20,371 nucleotides of DNA from JALVDI01 sp039186435 (lineage in GTDB: Bacteria; Myxococcota_A; Polyangia; Polyangiales; Houyiibacteriaceae). The translations under genes were made by a program, and so were the position numbers. Below are positions 1 through 6,460 of the stretch, one piece after another (within the stretch, counting starts at the first letter, position 1; every line of letters starts with the position of its first letter). The DNA lies in the NCBI GenBank assembly GCA_039186435.1, contig JBCDAA010000136.1, forward strand, positions 1 through 20,371, written 5' to 3'. A model generated the notes under the pieces. That model saw only the letters and a program-made list of their open reading frames with translations. It had not been told where the DNA came from and did no database searches.

Positions 1-44
1 AGATCCGCTCTGGAACGGATCGCCGCGGCTTGGTAGCGAGTGGT

Positions 45-1226
45 GTGCGGATGGTTTGCGCAGCCCTGCTCGTCGCATGCAGCGGATCGGTCTCGGATCC
101 CGCGGCGTCGGCGTCGGAACCGGCGGTCTCGGAACCGGCGGTCTCGGAACCGGCGGTCTCGGAACCGGCGGTCTCGGATCCGCCGTCGGATCCGCCGTCT
201 GATCCAGCGGACGAAGCAACGGAGCCGGAAGTTCCCGCCTTCGATCTCTTGCCCAGCGTGGCGACGCGGCTTTCGGTCTCGACCACAACGCCTTCGCTTC
301 GCAGCGGACCGCGTTTTCTGCTCGACGGCAACCCCGCGACGTCTTGGGCGAGCCACCGAGGCGATGATGACGCCGTCATCGAGTTCGAGCTGCCGACTGC
401 GGCCAAGGTGGAACGTCTGGAGATGACGGCCGGGTTTACGCAGCGCGTCGATGGCCACGACCGTTTCACCGAGAACCTACGCATCACCAGAGTTCGCGTT
501 CAGTATCTGGACCGCGTGGTGGAAGTGAACCTGGATCCCGAACGACGCGATCTTCAGCCGATCAATATTCAGGGAGGTGGAGGTCGGTGGCGAATCGAGA
601 TTCTGGAGACGATCCCGGGGACGCGCCGCAACTATCGCGAGGTGTGTGTGAGCGAGCTTCGGGCGATCGGCCGTGCGCCTCAGTCCGCCATCGGTGGGAA
701 CCCAACGCTCTACCTCGGCGGGTTTTCGGAGGGGACTCCAGTGGACGACATCGCGCAGGCGCGGGTGGACGTCGCGAATGTGCGCGGCAGAGTCGATACG
801 CTCTCCGGGTGGAGCGGCGAGCTCTCGGTCCTTTTTGACGCGTACCCCATGCGCTGTGGACTTCCTGGGTTTCGCCGGCGCGTCGAGCGACACCTCCTGG
901 CGGCCCAGGGGGCGGCAGAGGGCAACGAAGACGCCCACGCCGACTTTGAGTGGCTTCGCTGTCCCGGCGAGTTTGCTGCGCTGGATGAGGTGTACGAGGG
1001 GCGGCGCGTGGCGCGGGACGCGATGGAGGCTGCCGCGCACAACTACGAGACGTCGACGATCGAACTAAGCGCGGCGTTCGACAGCTGGTCCGAGGCCTGC
1101 CTTCGGCGTCTTGGTCCCGACGATCCTCTTCGATGGAGCGACGAGAAGAGCGAGTTCTTCGATGCCGCGGAGGCGCTTTCGGCGGCGCTTGCACGTCTTG
1201 AGGACGCAGTCCCCGATCGGCCGTAG
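45..1226 (+). CDS. Lipoprotein with discoidin-like (NADase-type glycan-binding) domain
   Basis: A predicted secreted lipoprotein of 393 residues. I chose the GTG start at 45 because it gives Met-Arg, a short hydrophobic stretch and the lipobox L-V-A-C with Cys12. The frame is open to the window edge, and TTG at 30 or ATG at 51 are alternatives. After the cysteine comes a Ser/Glu/Pro/Asp linker (about residues 14-65) built on 15-bp repeats. Residues about 71-210 read like the NADase-type glycan-binding, F5/8-C-like beta-sandwich: DGNPATSW, then an acidic strand EFEL, then GHDRF with N-RI, and finally a V-C-V-SEL ending typical of that family. The remaining 180 residues are helical and charged with no domain I recognise. 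Role inferred: binding carbohydrate or another ligand at the envelope. A second small lipoprotein follows 33 bp downstream and is probably co-transcribed. Gene call is firm; domain name moderate; function unknown. Confidence 0.8.
   Translation: MRMVCAALLVACSGSVSDPAASASEPAVSEPAVSEPAVSEPAVSDPPSDPPSDPADEATEPEVPAFDLLPSVATRLSVSTTTPSLRSGPRFLLDGNPATSWASHRGDDDAVIEFELPTAAKVERLEMTAGFTQRVDGHDRFTENLRITRVRVQYLDRVVEVNLDPERRDLQPINIQGGGGRWRIEILETIPGTRRNYREVCVSELRAIGRAPQSAIGGNPTLYLGGFSEGTPVDDIAQARVDVANVRGRVDTLSGWSGELSVLFDAYPMRCGLPGFRRRVERHLLAAQGAAEGNEDAHADFEWLRCPGEFAALDEVYEGRRVARDAMEAAAHNYETSTIELSAAFDSWSEACLRRLGPDDPLRWSDEKSEFFDAAEALSAALARLEDAVPDRP
114..173 (+). repeat. Four perfect 15-bp tandem repeats in a lipoprotein linker
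   Basis: The unit TCGGAACCGGCGGTC occurs four times without mismatch (114, 129, 144, 159), encoding repeated Ser-Glu-Pro-Ala-Val. It continues into degenerate TCGGATCCGCCGTC-type units to about 200. The period is a multiple of three, so copy-number change would alter linker length without a frameshift. Confidence 0.95.
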
Positions 1227-1227
1227 C

Positions 1228-1252
1228 AGGATTTCGCAAGTTGCGAGATCCT
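1228..1252. promoter_or_regulatory. 25-bp interrupted palindrome between two lipoprotein genes
   Basis: Arms AGGAT and CGCAA are mirrored by TTGCG and ATCCT around a single central G, with one 2-nt mismatch bubble (TT opposite AG). It begins 2 nt after the stop of the upstream lipoprotein gene and ends just before the AGGGAG Shine-Dalgarno that abuts the ATG at 1260. As RNA it forms a 10-pair stem with a tiny loop. As DNA it could be an operator. There is no U-tract, so it is not a classical intrinsic terminator. Confidence 0.55.
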
Positions 1253-1259
1253 CAGGGAG

Positions 1260-2042
1260 ATGCGGTGGTTGCTTTGGGTGATGGTGGCGTGCAGCGATCC
1301 TTCGCCGGTGACACCTTCGGAGCCTTCGGGTCCGGTGGTCTCGCCTCCGGAGCCTGCGCCTTCGACCGCGCCCGCAGCTGCGCTCGATCCGCCATTGGAA
1401 CCCTTGGATGCGCATCGTATGCGTGGCCCCGCGCGTTCTCTGTGCGGGGTGGTTCGCCGGCTCATGGACGACACGGAGGTGGACTGCGACCTCGTCTGGC
1501 TCCGGCAGCGGGACGAGGAGGGCTATATCGACGTGCGCGAAACCCTCGCGCCGGCGCCGCCGATCCTTGCAGTCCACTTCGTCGCGATTCGCTTCGATCC
1601 GGCGGAGGACGACGCGATGTGCGGGCTGCTCGTGCGCACGGAAGCCGGATGGTTTGGGCACGACGTCGGCGAGCTCCTTTGCGAGAACTCCGGCAGCGTG
1701 CGCGTCGGTGTCACGGCGAGTCTTCGATGGGAGGCCATCGGGCCCGCGGGCGAGAAACGGCTCGTGGCAGAGGTTCGCGAAGAGACCAGCCACTTCACCG
1801 ACGGGACGTCCGACCGGCGTTCGGTGATCATCTGCGGGGAACGCGACCAGCGGATGAGCTGTTATTCGCTTCAGCAGCAGGAGACCTTTGGGGTTGCGCC
1901 GAGCGGTGAGGGAACGCCTGGGCGCGCGTGGAGCGTCGAGCTTCACTGGCAGCCAGGCGATCGACTTCTTGTCGGCGCCCACGACGCCCCGGAACACCCG
2001 CGCCGACCGCCGGACCCTGGTCTCTACGAAATCCGCTTCTAG
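1260..2042 (+). CDS. Small predicted lipoprotein, unknown function
   Basis: A 260-residue predicted lipoprotein. The N-terminus is Met-Arg-Trp, a short hydrophobic run and M-V-A-C with Cys11, followed by a Pro/Ser/Glu-rich linker to about residue 50. The body (about 50-260) is a mixed alpha/beta sequence with four or more cysteines (for example SLCGVV, DCDLVW, AMCGLL, LLCENS, IICGER), which suggests disulfides outside the cytoplasm. I do not recognise the fold. Start ATG 1260 is preceded immediately by AGGGAG; that spacing is unusually tight, but no other start gives a lipoprotein signal. It lies 33 bp after another lipoprotein gene in the same orientation and converges on the FecR-like gene. 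Gene confidence is high; function is unknown. Confidence 0.75.
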   Translation: MRWLLWVMVACSDPSPVTPSEPSGPVVSPPEPAPSTAPAAALDPPLEPLDAHRMRGPARSLCGVVRRLMDDTEVDCDLVWLRQRDEEGYIDVRETLAPAPPILAVHFVAIRFDPAEDDAMCGLLVRTEAGWFGHDVGELLCENSGSVRVGVTASLRWEAIGPAGEKRLVAEVREETSHFTDGTSDRRSVIICGERDQRMSCYSLQQQETFGVAPSGEGTPGRAWSVELHWQPGDRLLVGAHDAPEHPRRPPDPGLYEIRF

Positions 2043-2063
2043 ACTACGCGCGTTCGCGCGAGC

Positions 2064-2159
2064 CTCGTGCGCAGTGTTGCTCGTGCGCAGTGTTGCTCGC
2101 GCGCAGTGTTGCTCGCGCGTGGTGTTACTCGTGCGTAGTGTTACTCGTGCGTAGTGTTA
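2064..2159. repeat. Six head-to-tail copies of a 16-bp unit
   Basis: Units start at 2064, 2080, 2096, 2112, 2128 and 2144, with consensus CTCGTGCGCAGTGTTG and a drift to ...GTAGTGTTA in the last copies. A partial seventh begins at 2160. The array fills almost the whole gap between the stop of the plus-strand lipoprotein (2042) and the stop of the minus-strand FecR-like gene. The TAA of that gene (2157-2159 on the complement) lies inside copy six. There are no spacers, so it is not a CRISPR. Confidence 0.95.
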
Positions 2160-3365
2160 CTCGCCTTGTTCGGCGGCGGCGCGGGCTTCGCGTTCTCGCT
2201 GTCGGGCGTCAGCCTCGATCGGACCACCAGGCTCGAGCTCTTGGGCGCGTTGAAACGCCCGCGCCGCCTGGCGGTAGCGACGAGCCTGGACGAGGATCCG
2301 GCCCTCGGTAAACGCCGCAAGGGCAGCCCGCGAGTCGCGGGGGTACTCGCGCACGACGCGGCGGAGGAAGGGCAGCGCAGCGAGAGGCCGCCCCGAGAGG
2401 CGCGCCTGATCGGCTTGGCGCATCAAGGCTTCGACGCCTTCGTCCTCGGCCCCTTCGTCCTCGGCCCCTTCGTCCTCGGCCCCTTCGTCCTCGGTGGGTG
2501 CATCCTCGGCTGGTGCGTTCGGTGCGTCCCCGGGCGGTGCGTCCCCGGGCGGTGCGTCCCTGGGCGGTGCGGGCCGTGCATCTTCTCGTGACCTATTCGT
2601 AGGGTTCCGCGCTTCCGATGGCATAGCGCGCGCCGCCAGGCGTTCGTCCGAATCGTTGGTTCGAACGCGCTGCGGTCCGTCGGCGCCCGCCTCGTCGTTC
2701 GTGGCGCGGTCGGCGTTCGTGGCGCGGTCGGCGTTCGGATCGGTCTCATCGACCGGGGTCTCGTTGGCGGTGGTCTCGTTGGCGGTGGTCTCGTCCGCAC
2801 TCCCGTCGCGAGGGTTCTCGATATTGTCGACAACGCCAGGATCGGCTCTCGGCGGAAACGCACCACTTTCTCCGGCGGCGAGTTCGCGTTCACCTCCGCC
2901 CCACGCAACGGAGACGCGACCTTCTTCGACCGTCACCCGCGTCGTCACACCCTCACGGGCAACGACGAACCGTGTGCCCAGGACACGAACCCGAACGTCG
3001 CCCGCGTGAACGTCAAAGTTCCGCTGAGGATTGCGGCGAACCGCGAACGTAGCCGCGCCGGCACGCAGCTCGACCTTGGTGTGGTGTACGGATGCGTGTG
3101 CCACCACCGCTCGGGTCGCCGGGTCGGTCGACGTAATCGAAGTGCCGTCGGCGAGCTGCAGATCTTCCACCCCATCGAGGGTGTGATCGTGGGCCGGCCA
3201 GATCACGAGTGCCGCCGCTGCCGCCGCGAGCGTCGTGACTCCGACGACGATACGACTGCGCCGCTTCGCCCGTTTGGTCTCGTGCAGGCGACGGAGTTGA
3301 GCCTCCGCGTGCTCGGACGACCAGGGGACGCGGGCGTCGCGCAAGACCTTCGCGGGATCAACCAT
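2157..3365 (-). CDS. FecR-like membrane regulator with TPR-like tail
   Basis: A 402-residue protein that probably senses or transmits a periplasmic signal to the ECF sigma factor encoded just upstream. I start it at ATG 3365, because AGGAG on the minus strand (3378-3374) sits 8 nt upstream; an earlier ATG at 3401 has no ribosome binding site. Order: basic cytoplasmic segment 1-36, one membrane helix about 37-57, FecR domain about 62-170 (LADGTSITST, then the VLGTRF hallmark and TVEEGRVSV, LAAGES), then a low-complexity linker about 180-310 made of tandem repeats, and a helical TPR-like tail 311-380 (L-G-RP-A-ALPFLRRVV, then A-F-EGR and RRYRQAARAFQRA). There is no zinc-type anti-sigma motif. 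FecR itself regulates FecI in iron-citrate uptake; no TonB receptor is nearby, so the inducer here is unknown. Confidence 0.85.
   Translation of the reverse strand: MVDPAKVLRDARVPWSSEHAEAQLRRLHETKRAKRRSRIVVGVTTLAAAAAALVIWPAHDHTLDGVEDLQLADGTSITSTDPATRAVVAHASVHHTKVELRAGAATFAVRRNPQRNFDVHAGDVRVRVLGTRFVVAREGVTTRVTVEEGRVSVAWGGGERELAAGESGAFPPRADPGVVDNIENPRDGSADETTANETTANETPVDETDPNADRATNADRATNDEAGADGPQRVRTNDSDERLAARAMPSEARNPTNRSREDARPAPPRDAPPGDAPPGDAPNAPAEDAPTEDEGAEDEGAEDEGAEDEGVEALMRQADQARLSGRPLAALPFLRRVVREYPRDSRAALAAFTEGRILVQARRYRQAARAFQRAQELEPGGPIEADARQREREARAAAEQGE
2438..2790 (-). repeat. Four separate in-frame minisatellites in the FecR-like linker
   Basis: Within the linker-coding part there are four tracts: 15-bp CTTCGTCCTCGGCCC at 2438-2494 (three full copies plus a partial; Ala-Glu-Asp-Glu-Gly), 15-bp GGTGCGTCCCCGGGC at 2521-2565 (three copies), an 18-bp unit at 2701-2736 (two copies) and 15-bp TCGTTGGCGGTGGTC at 2761-2790 (two copies). 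All periods are multiples of three. Confidence 0.92.
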
Positions 3366-3415
3366 CGCTCTCGCTCCTGAGCCCACGAGCCGTCTGCACA
3401 TGAAGAGGACGTGCG

Positions 3416-3982
3416 CTAGTCACGGAACGCCTCCTGAAGCGCTGTGTGTGCGCGCACCACCCAGCGGTGCGCGGTCGCGCGCGATACCGAGCAGTACGCC
3501 GCAATCTGCTCCAGTGGTTCGTCCTCCACGTACCGAAGCACCCACGCGATCCGAAGGTTTGCGGGAAGGCTGTCGAGGACTCGACGGACGTCGCGGAGCA
3601 TTGCGTGATGTTCCGCATCGGGTCCCGCGGCTTCCTCGGGGACGGCCTCGAGACCAAAGAAAAACCGCACGCGCCGACGACGGATTCGGCGCCGGGCGAC
3701 CCGCACGGTGATCGTCGCCAGCCACGCACGAACCGCTCCGGGGTCGCGGATCGCGTGAAGTCGTTTGGACGCCTTAAGAAAGACGTCTTGGACGACATCG
3801 TCGACGTCCTGTGGTTGTCCAAGGATCCGAAAGGCCACGCGAGACACATAGGCAGAGTGCTCTCGAAAGAGGGTGTCTAGGCGAAGGGAAGCGCGAGGAG
3901 CCCCCTCGGACGCGCTCGATGCCGCCGGGAGGGAAAGGTGTGTCACATCGTTAGGTGCCCCCACGCTCGCCCTTTGTCTCAT
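3416..3982 (-). CDS. ECF-type RNA polymerase sigma factor
   Basis: A 188-residue sigma factor with only regions 2 and 4. Region 2 is about 37-102 (LFREHSAYVSRVAFRIL, then DVDDVVQDVFLKA and VRAWLATI, followed by a very Arg-rich stretch). Region 4 is about 127-184 (LDSLPANLRIAWVLRYVEDE, then EQIAAYCSVSRATAHRWVVRA, the helix-turn-helix that reads the -35 box). ATG 3982 gives the longest form. A GTG at 3964 has a better ribosome binding site (AAGGG just upstream), so the first six residues are doubtful. The FecR-like gene follows on the same strand, with its start 50 bp downstream, so the two are surely one transcription unit. The divergent envelope operon starting near 4054 is the obvious candidate target. 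Confidence 0.92.
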   Translation of the reverse strand: MRQRASVGAPNDVTHLSLPAASSASEGAPRASLRLDTLFREHSAYVSRVAFRILGQPQDVDDVVQDVFLKASKRLHAIRDPGAVRAWLATITVRVARRRIRRRRVRFFFGLEAVPEEAAGPDAEHHAMLRDVRRVLDSLPANLRIAWVLRYVEDEPLEQIAAYCSVSRATAHRWVVRAHTALQEAFRD

Positions 3983-4036
3983 CGCGTTCGAAGAATTCTG
4001 GCGAAGTCCGAACCCACGGCAATACTTGCGCTATTC

Positions 4037-4044
4037 GGAGGGAG
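4037..4044 (+). promoter_or_regulatory. Shine-Dalgarno GGAGGGAG implying a CTG start
   Basis: GGAGGGAG lies 9 nt before CTG 4054, which is in frame with the predicted outer-membrane protein and directly precedes its signal peptide. The other in-frame starts are GTG 3955 (a long basic leader overlapping the sigma gene) and GTG 4078 (which would remove the positive N-region). Confidence 0.4.
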
Positions 4045-4053
4045 CGACCAGCC

Positions 4054-4836
4054 CTGGGCTCGCGTTGGGTTGCGGCGGTGGTGATCCTGCTCGTGCAGGC
4101 GGGACGAGTGGGTGCGGCCTGCCCTGAACGGTCGGCTCTCGAGACGCCGCTTCGCGTCGAAGGGGTGGATCCCGCCACGGTGAGGATCGATTGCCGCGAG
4201 GACACTGTTCGCGTTCACGTCCGCCGGGGCGGGATGCAGCGCTCTCGGACCCTCGCAAACGCCTCGGACCGGGAGGGCCTTCCGCGCCTGATCTCTCTCG
4301 TGGCTTCGGAGCTGTCCCGCGATCTGCGGGAGGTGCCTTCGTCGCCGGAACCGCCGGCGTGGCGTGTCGGGGTTGGCGCGGAGGCGAACCTCGCGGTTCC
4401 CGCCGTGGTCGGTTCCTACGGGGCAACGACGTGGGTGCACTGGGGGGTTCGCTCGTTTCGACTCCAGATTGCGGGAGGCGTCCGGGTCGGGCGTTTTCGA
4501 GGCGAGGCAAGCGTCGTGCGCGGGATTCATGCGGTCGGATCGCTTGCCGGGGGCGTGGCCCTCGGGCCGACGGTGCTCTCCCTCGGGTACGCGGCGGGCG
4601 TGAGCCGTTTTGTTCCGCTCTCGGTCGACAACGGCTTCGTGGGCCGGCGTCGCACCGCAGGGTGGTCCGGGCCTCTTCTTCGTGGTGTCGTTTTCGTGGC
4701 GCTATCCCGCACCCTGCTTTGGGTGAGCCTGGAGGTGATGGCGCTGGTGCGTCCGGTGAACGTTCGCGTCGACACCACCCAGGCGCGCTACCGCTTTCAA
4801 GGCGGGCTCTCGTTCGGAATTTCGTTCGGAGTATGA
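4054..4836 (+). CDS. Predicted outer-membrane beta-barrel-like exported protein
   Basis: About 260 residues if translation starts at CTG 4054. The signal peptide then reads MGSRWVAAVVILLVQAGR and ends near GAA. Residues about 22-90 are a small globular segment with two cysteines (AACPERS and RIDCRED), followed by a helix rich in Leu/Ser (PRLISLVASELSRDL). From about residue 100 to the end there are alternating glycine/aromatic/hydrophobic strands (WRVGVGAEANLAV, then YGATTWVHWGVRS and FRLQIAGGVRVGRF, ending FQGGLSFGISFGV), as expected of an outer-membrane barrel with a C-terminal strand. I recall similar barrels next to ECF/FecR genes in myxobacteria, but none with a known function. Its stop overlaps the next ATG by 4 nt (ATGA), indicating translational coupling. 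A longer form from GTG 3955 would overlap the sigma-factor gene and is unlikely. Confidence 0.7.
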   Translation: MGSRWVAAVVILLVQAGRVGAACPERSALETPLRVEGVDPATVRIDCREDTVRVHVRRGGMQRSRTLANASDREGLPRLISLVASELSRDLREVPSSPEPPAWRVGVGAEANLAVPAVVGSYGATTWVHWGVRSFRLQIAGGVRVGRFRGEASVVRGIHAVGSLAGGVALGPTVLSLGYAAGVSRFVPLSVDNGFVGRRRTAGWSGPLLRGVVFVALSRTLLWVSLEVMALVRPVNVRVDTTQARYRFQGGLSFGISFGV

Positions 4837-5528
4837 GACAAAACGTGCGCAGCTGGGCACAACGAAGCATGACGGCATGGAGCCGGATCGTTGCGTCGAC
4901 ACTGCTGGCGGCGTGTGGGGGAAATCCGGCGGTGGTTGTGCCCGTCGATGCGGCGACGGACGCGAGTTCGGAAGGCGGACGCGACGCTGGGGTCGACAGC
5001 GGCATGGATAGCGGCACGGACAGCGGAATGGACAGCGGCTGCAGCACTACGCCGCCCGAGCTGCAGTGCGCGTTGTCGGCGGCGGAGCTCGTTGTGTGCT
5101 TTGAGCACGCGGCGGGGTGCCCAGGCGACGTAGTCGATGTCGGGGTCTTCGTTCGTGGGCCCGAGGGATGCGAGAACACCCTTCAGGCGACAGGTACGTT
5201 TGCGACGGGCGAGTTCGCGTTGGCCAATCCGCGGGACCAGAACGACCCCATCGGTGGACGCTGCATTCGGCGAGACCTCTGCGGGATCTGTTCGCCGCCG
5301 AGCGTGGACTGGGCGATTCTTCGCGGCGATGCGGTCGGGGTCGACGCGTGTCCGATGCTCTACCCGATCGGCCGGATGGACACGATTCAGCTCGAGATTC
5401 CTGCCGACCTGGCGCCGGGGGACTACCCGCTCGCGGTGACCGGAGGCCGCGTCTTTGGGATCGAGTCCGCGTGCGGTTCCGACACCCGGACGATTCTCGG
5501 CCCGACGATTACCGTTGTCGAGCCCTGA
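4833..5528 (+). CDS. Lipoprotein with ten-cysteine domain, paralogue 1
   Basis: A 231-residue predicted lipoprotein from ATG 4833, or 219 residues from ATG 4869, which gives a tidier signal (MTAWSRIVASTLLAAC). The lipobox L-A-A-C is followed by an Asp/Ser/Gly linker with four 12-bp repeats at 4992-5039. The last 164 residues form a domain shared without gaps with the next gene, including ten cysteines. Landmarks are GCPGDVVDV, GCENTLQATGTF, CSPPSVDWA, YPIGR-DTI-LEIP and YPLAVTGGRVFGI. The strand pattern (GDVVDV-V, then late LEIP and YPLAVTGG) recalls a cohesin-like beta-sandwich, but this is only a guess. It is coupled to the barrel gene upstream (4-nt overlap) and lies 5 bp before its paralogue, so it is part of the putative sigma-regulated operon. 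Confidence 0.8.
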   Translation: MRQNVRSWAQRSMTAWSRIVASTLLAACGGNPAVVVPVDAATDASSEGGRDAGVDSGMDSGTDSGMDSGCSTTPPELQCALSAAELVVCFEHAAGCPGDVVDVGVFVRGPEGCENTLQATGTFATGEFALANPRDQNDPIGGRCIRRDLCGICSPPSVDWAILRGDAVGVDACPMLYPIGRMDTIQLEIPADLAPGDYPLAVTGGRVFGIESACGSDTRTILGPTITVVEP

Positions 5529-5533
5529 ACGCG

Positions 5534-6367
5534 ATGAGACGGACCTGGGTGTGGGGGGCACTACAGGTCATGACGAGCTTAAGAGTTGTGTGGGTCGCCT
5601 CGTGTCTCTTGGTGTGCTGCGGAGGAAGTAACGATCCGTCCGACGGTAGTGTCGACGGAGCGGTCGACGCCGGCGAACGGGACGGCGCAACAACCGACGG
5701 CGCGACAACCGACGGCGCGACAACCGACGGCGCGACAACCGACGGTGCCGTGGACGGAGGCATCGACGCATCGATCGATGCAGACGTCGATGCCGGCGTT
5801 GCAATGGACGCGGACGTGGATGCGATGGATGCGGACGTTGACGCTGCGACCGACGCCGGGGTCGATGGGAGCTCGGGCTGCAGGGCACCGGCCCCGACGC
5901 CGCAATGCGCGTTCTCGGCAACGGAGCTGACGGTCTGTTTCGAAAACGCGGCCGGTTGCCCGGGGGATGTTGTCGACGTCGACGTCTACGTGTTGGGCCC
6001 CGACGGGTGCGAGAACACGCTCCAGGCGACGGGCACCTTCGCGCTCGAGGACTTTCGACTCGCCAATCCACGCATGCAGACGGACCCCATCGGAGGACAG
6101 TGCATCCGCCGCACGATCTGTCGGTCGTGCTCTCCACCGAGCGTGGACTGGGCGCTTCTTCGAGGGACCGCCGTTGGCGTGGCGGCGTGCCCAGAGGAGT
6201 ACCCGATCGGTCGCGTCGACACGATTCGCCTCGAGATTCCTGCAGGTACGGCCGCGGCGGACTACCCGCTCGCGGTGACCGGCGGTCGCGTCTTCGGAAT
6301 CGAAGCGGCATGCGGTTCCGACACCCGAACGATTCTTGGGCCGACCCTCACCGTCGTTGATCCCTAG
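5534..6367 (+). CDS. Lipoprotein with ten-cysteine domain, paralogue 2
   Basis: A 277-residue predicted lipoprotein from ATG 5534 (265 from ATG 5570, MTSLRVVWVASCLLVCC; both paralogues have this second in-frame Met at codon 13). The linker is longer than in paralogue 1 and consists of Asp-Gly-Ala-Thr-Thr 15-bp repeats (5681-5740) and Ala/Val/Asp-rich sequence that might bind divalent cations (inference). The C-terminal 164 residues (5873-6364) match paralogue 1 at 125 of 164 positions by my count, with no gap and all ten cysteines kept. The most conserved stretch is YPLAVTGGRVFGIE, then ACGSDTRTILGPT. It begins 5 bp after the paralogue stop and is the last gene before a 93-bp gap holding a new promoter. 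Confidence 0.8.
   Translation: MRRTWVWGALQVMTSLRVVWVASCLLVCCGGSNDPSDGSVDGAVDAGERDGATTDGATTDGATTDGATTDGAVDGGIDASIDADVDAGVAMDADVDAMDADVDAATDAGVDGSSGCRAPAPTPQCAFSATELTVCFENAAGCPGDVVDVDVYVLGPDGCENTLQATGTFALEDFRLANPRMQTDPIGGQCIRRTICRSCSPPSVDWALLRGTAVGVAACPEEYPIGRVDTIRLEIPAGTAAADYPLAVTGGRVFGIEAACGSDTRTILGPTLTVVDP
5681..5740 (+). repeat. Four 15-bp tandem repeats in lipoprotein paralogue 2
   Basis: The unit GACGGCGCGACAACC occurs at 5681 (one mismatch), 5696, 5711 and 5726, encoding Asp-Gly-Ala-Thr-Thr. The sister gene lacks this tract and has a 12-bp repeat instead. Confidence 0.95.
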
Positions 6368-6416
6368 CGGTTCGATACCGACATGGAAAACAGGTAACGA
6401 AACACGCGATTTTGTC

Positions 6417-6445
6417 TTGACGTAAAAATATACCGGAATTATTTT
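6417..6445 (+). promoter_or_regulatory. Sigma-70-type promoter for the SulP gene
   Basis: TTGACG (6417-6422), a 17-bp spacer and TATTTT (6440-6445) lie in the only strongly A/T-rich patch of the region. Predicted transcription starts near 6452, leaving a leader of about 9 nt before ATG 6461. The inverted repeat AAAAATA (6424-6430) / TATTTTT (6440-6446) overlaps spacer and -10 box. Confidence 0.55.
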
Positions 6446-6446
6446 T

Positions 6447-6460
6447 CGTGCTTAGGCACG
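6447..6460 (+). promoter_or_regulatory. Inverted repeat directly abutting the SulP start codon
   Basis: CGTGC (6447-6451), loop TTAG, GCACG (6456-6460). The repeat ends at the base before ATG 6461 and contains the only AGG that could act as ribosome binding site. If transcription began slightly upstream it would sequester the start region; it may also be an operator. Confidence 0.4.

Noticed and set aside
1065..1997. A 310-codon minus-strand open frame opposite both first lipoproteins
   Set aside because: No domain, very high Arg content and crosses a palindromic intergenic gap; the plus-strand frames have lipoboxes.
2064..2159. CRISPR-like array
   Set aside because: Units are directly head-to-tail with no spacers, and no cas genes are present.
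3366..3401. A 12-residue longer FecR-like protein starting at 3401
   Set aside because: No ribosome binding site before 3401, while AGGAG lies 8 nt before ATG 3365.
4031..5179. A 382-codon minus-strand open frame opposite the barrel and first lipoprotein
   Set aside because: Pro/Arg/Ser-rich antisense shadow with no start signal or domain; the plus-strand genes have signal peptides and conserved paralogy.
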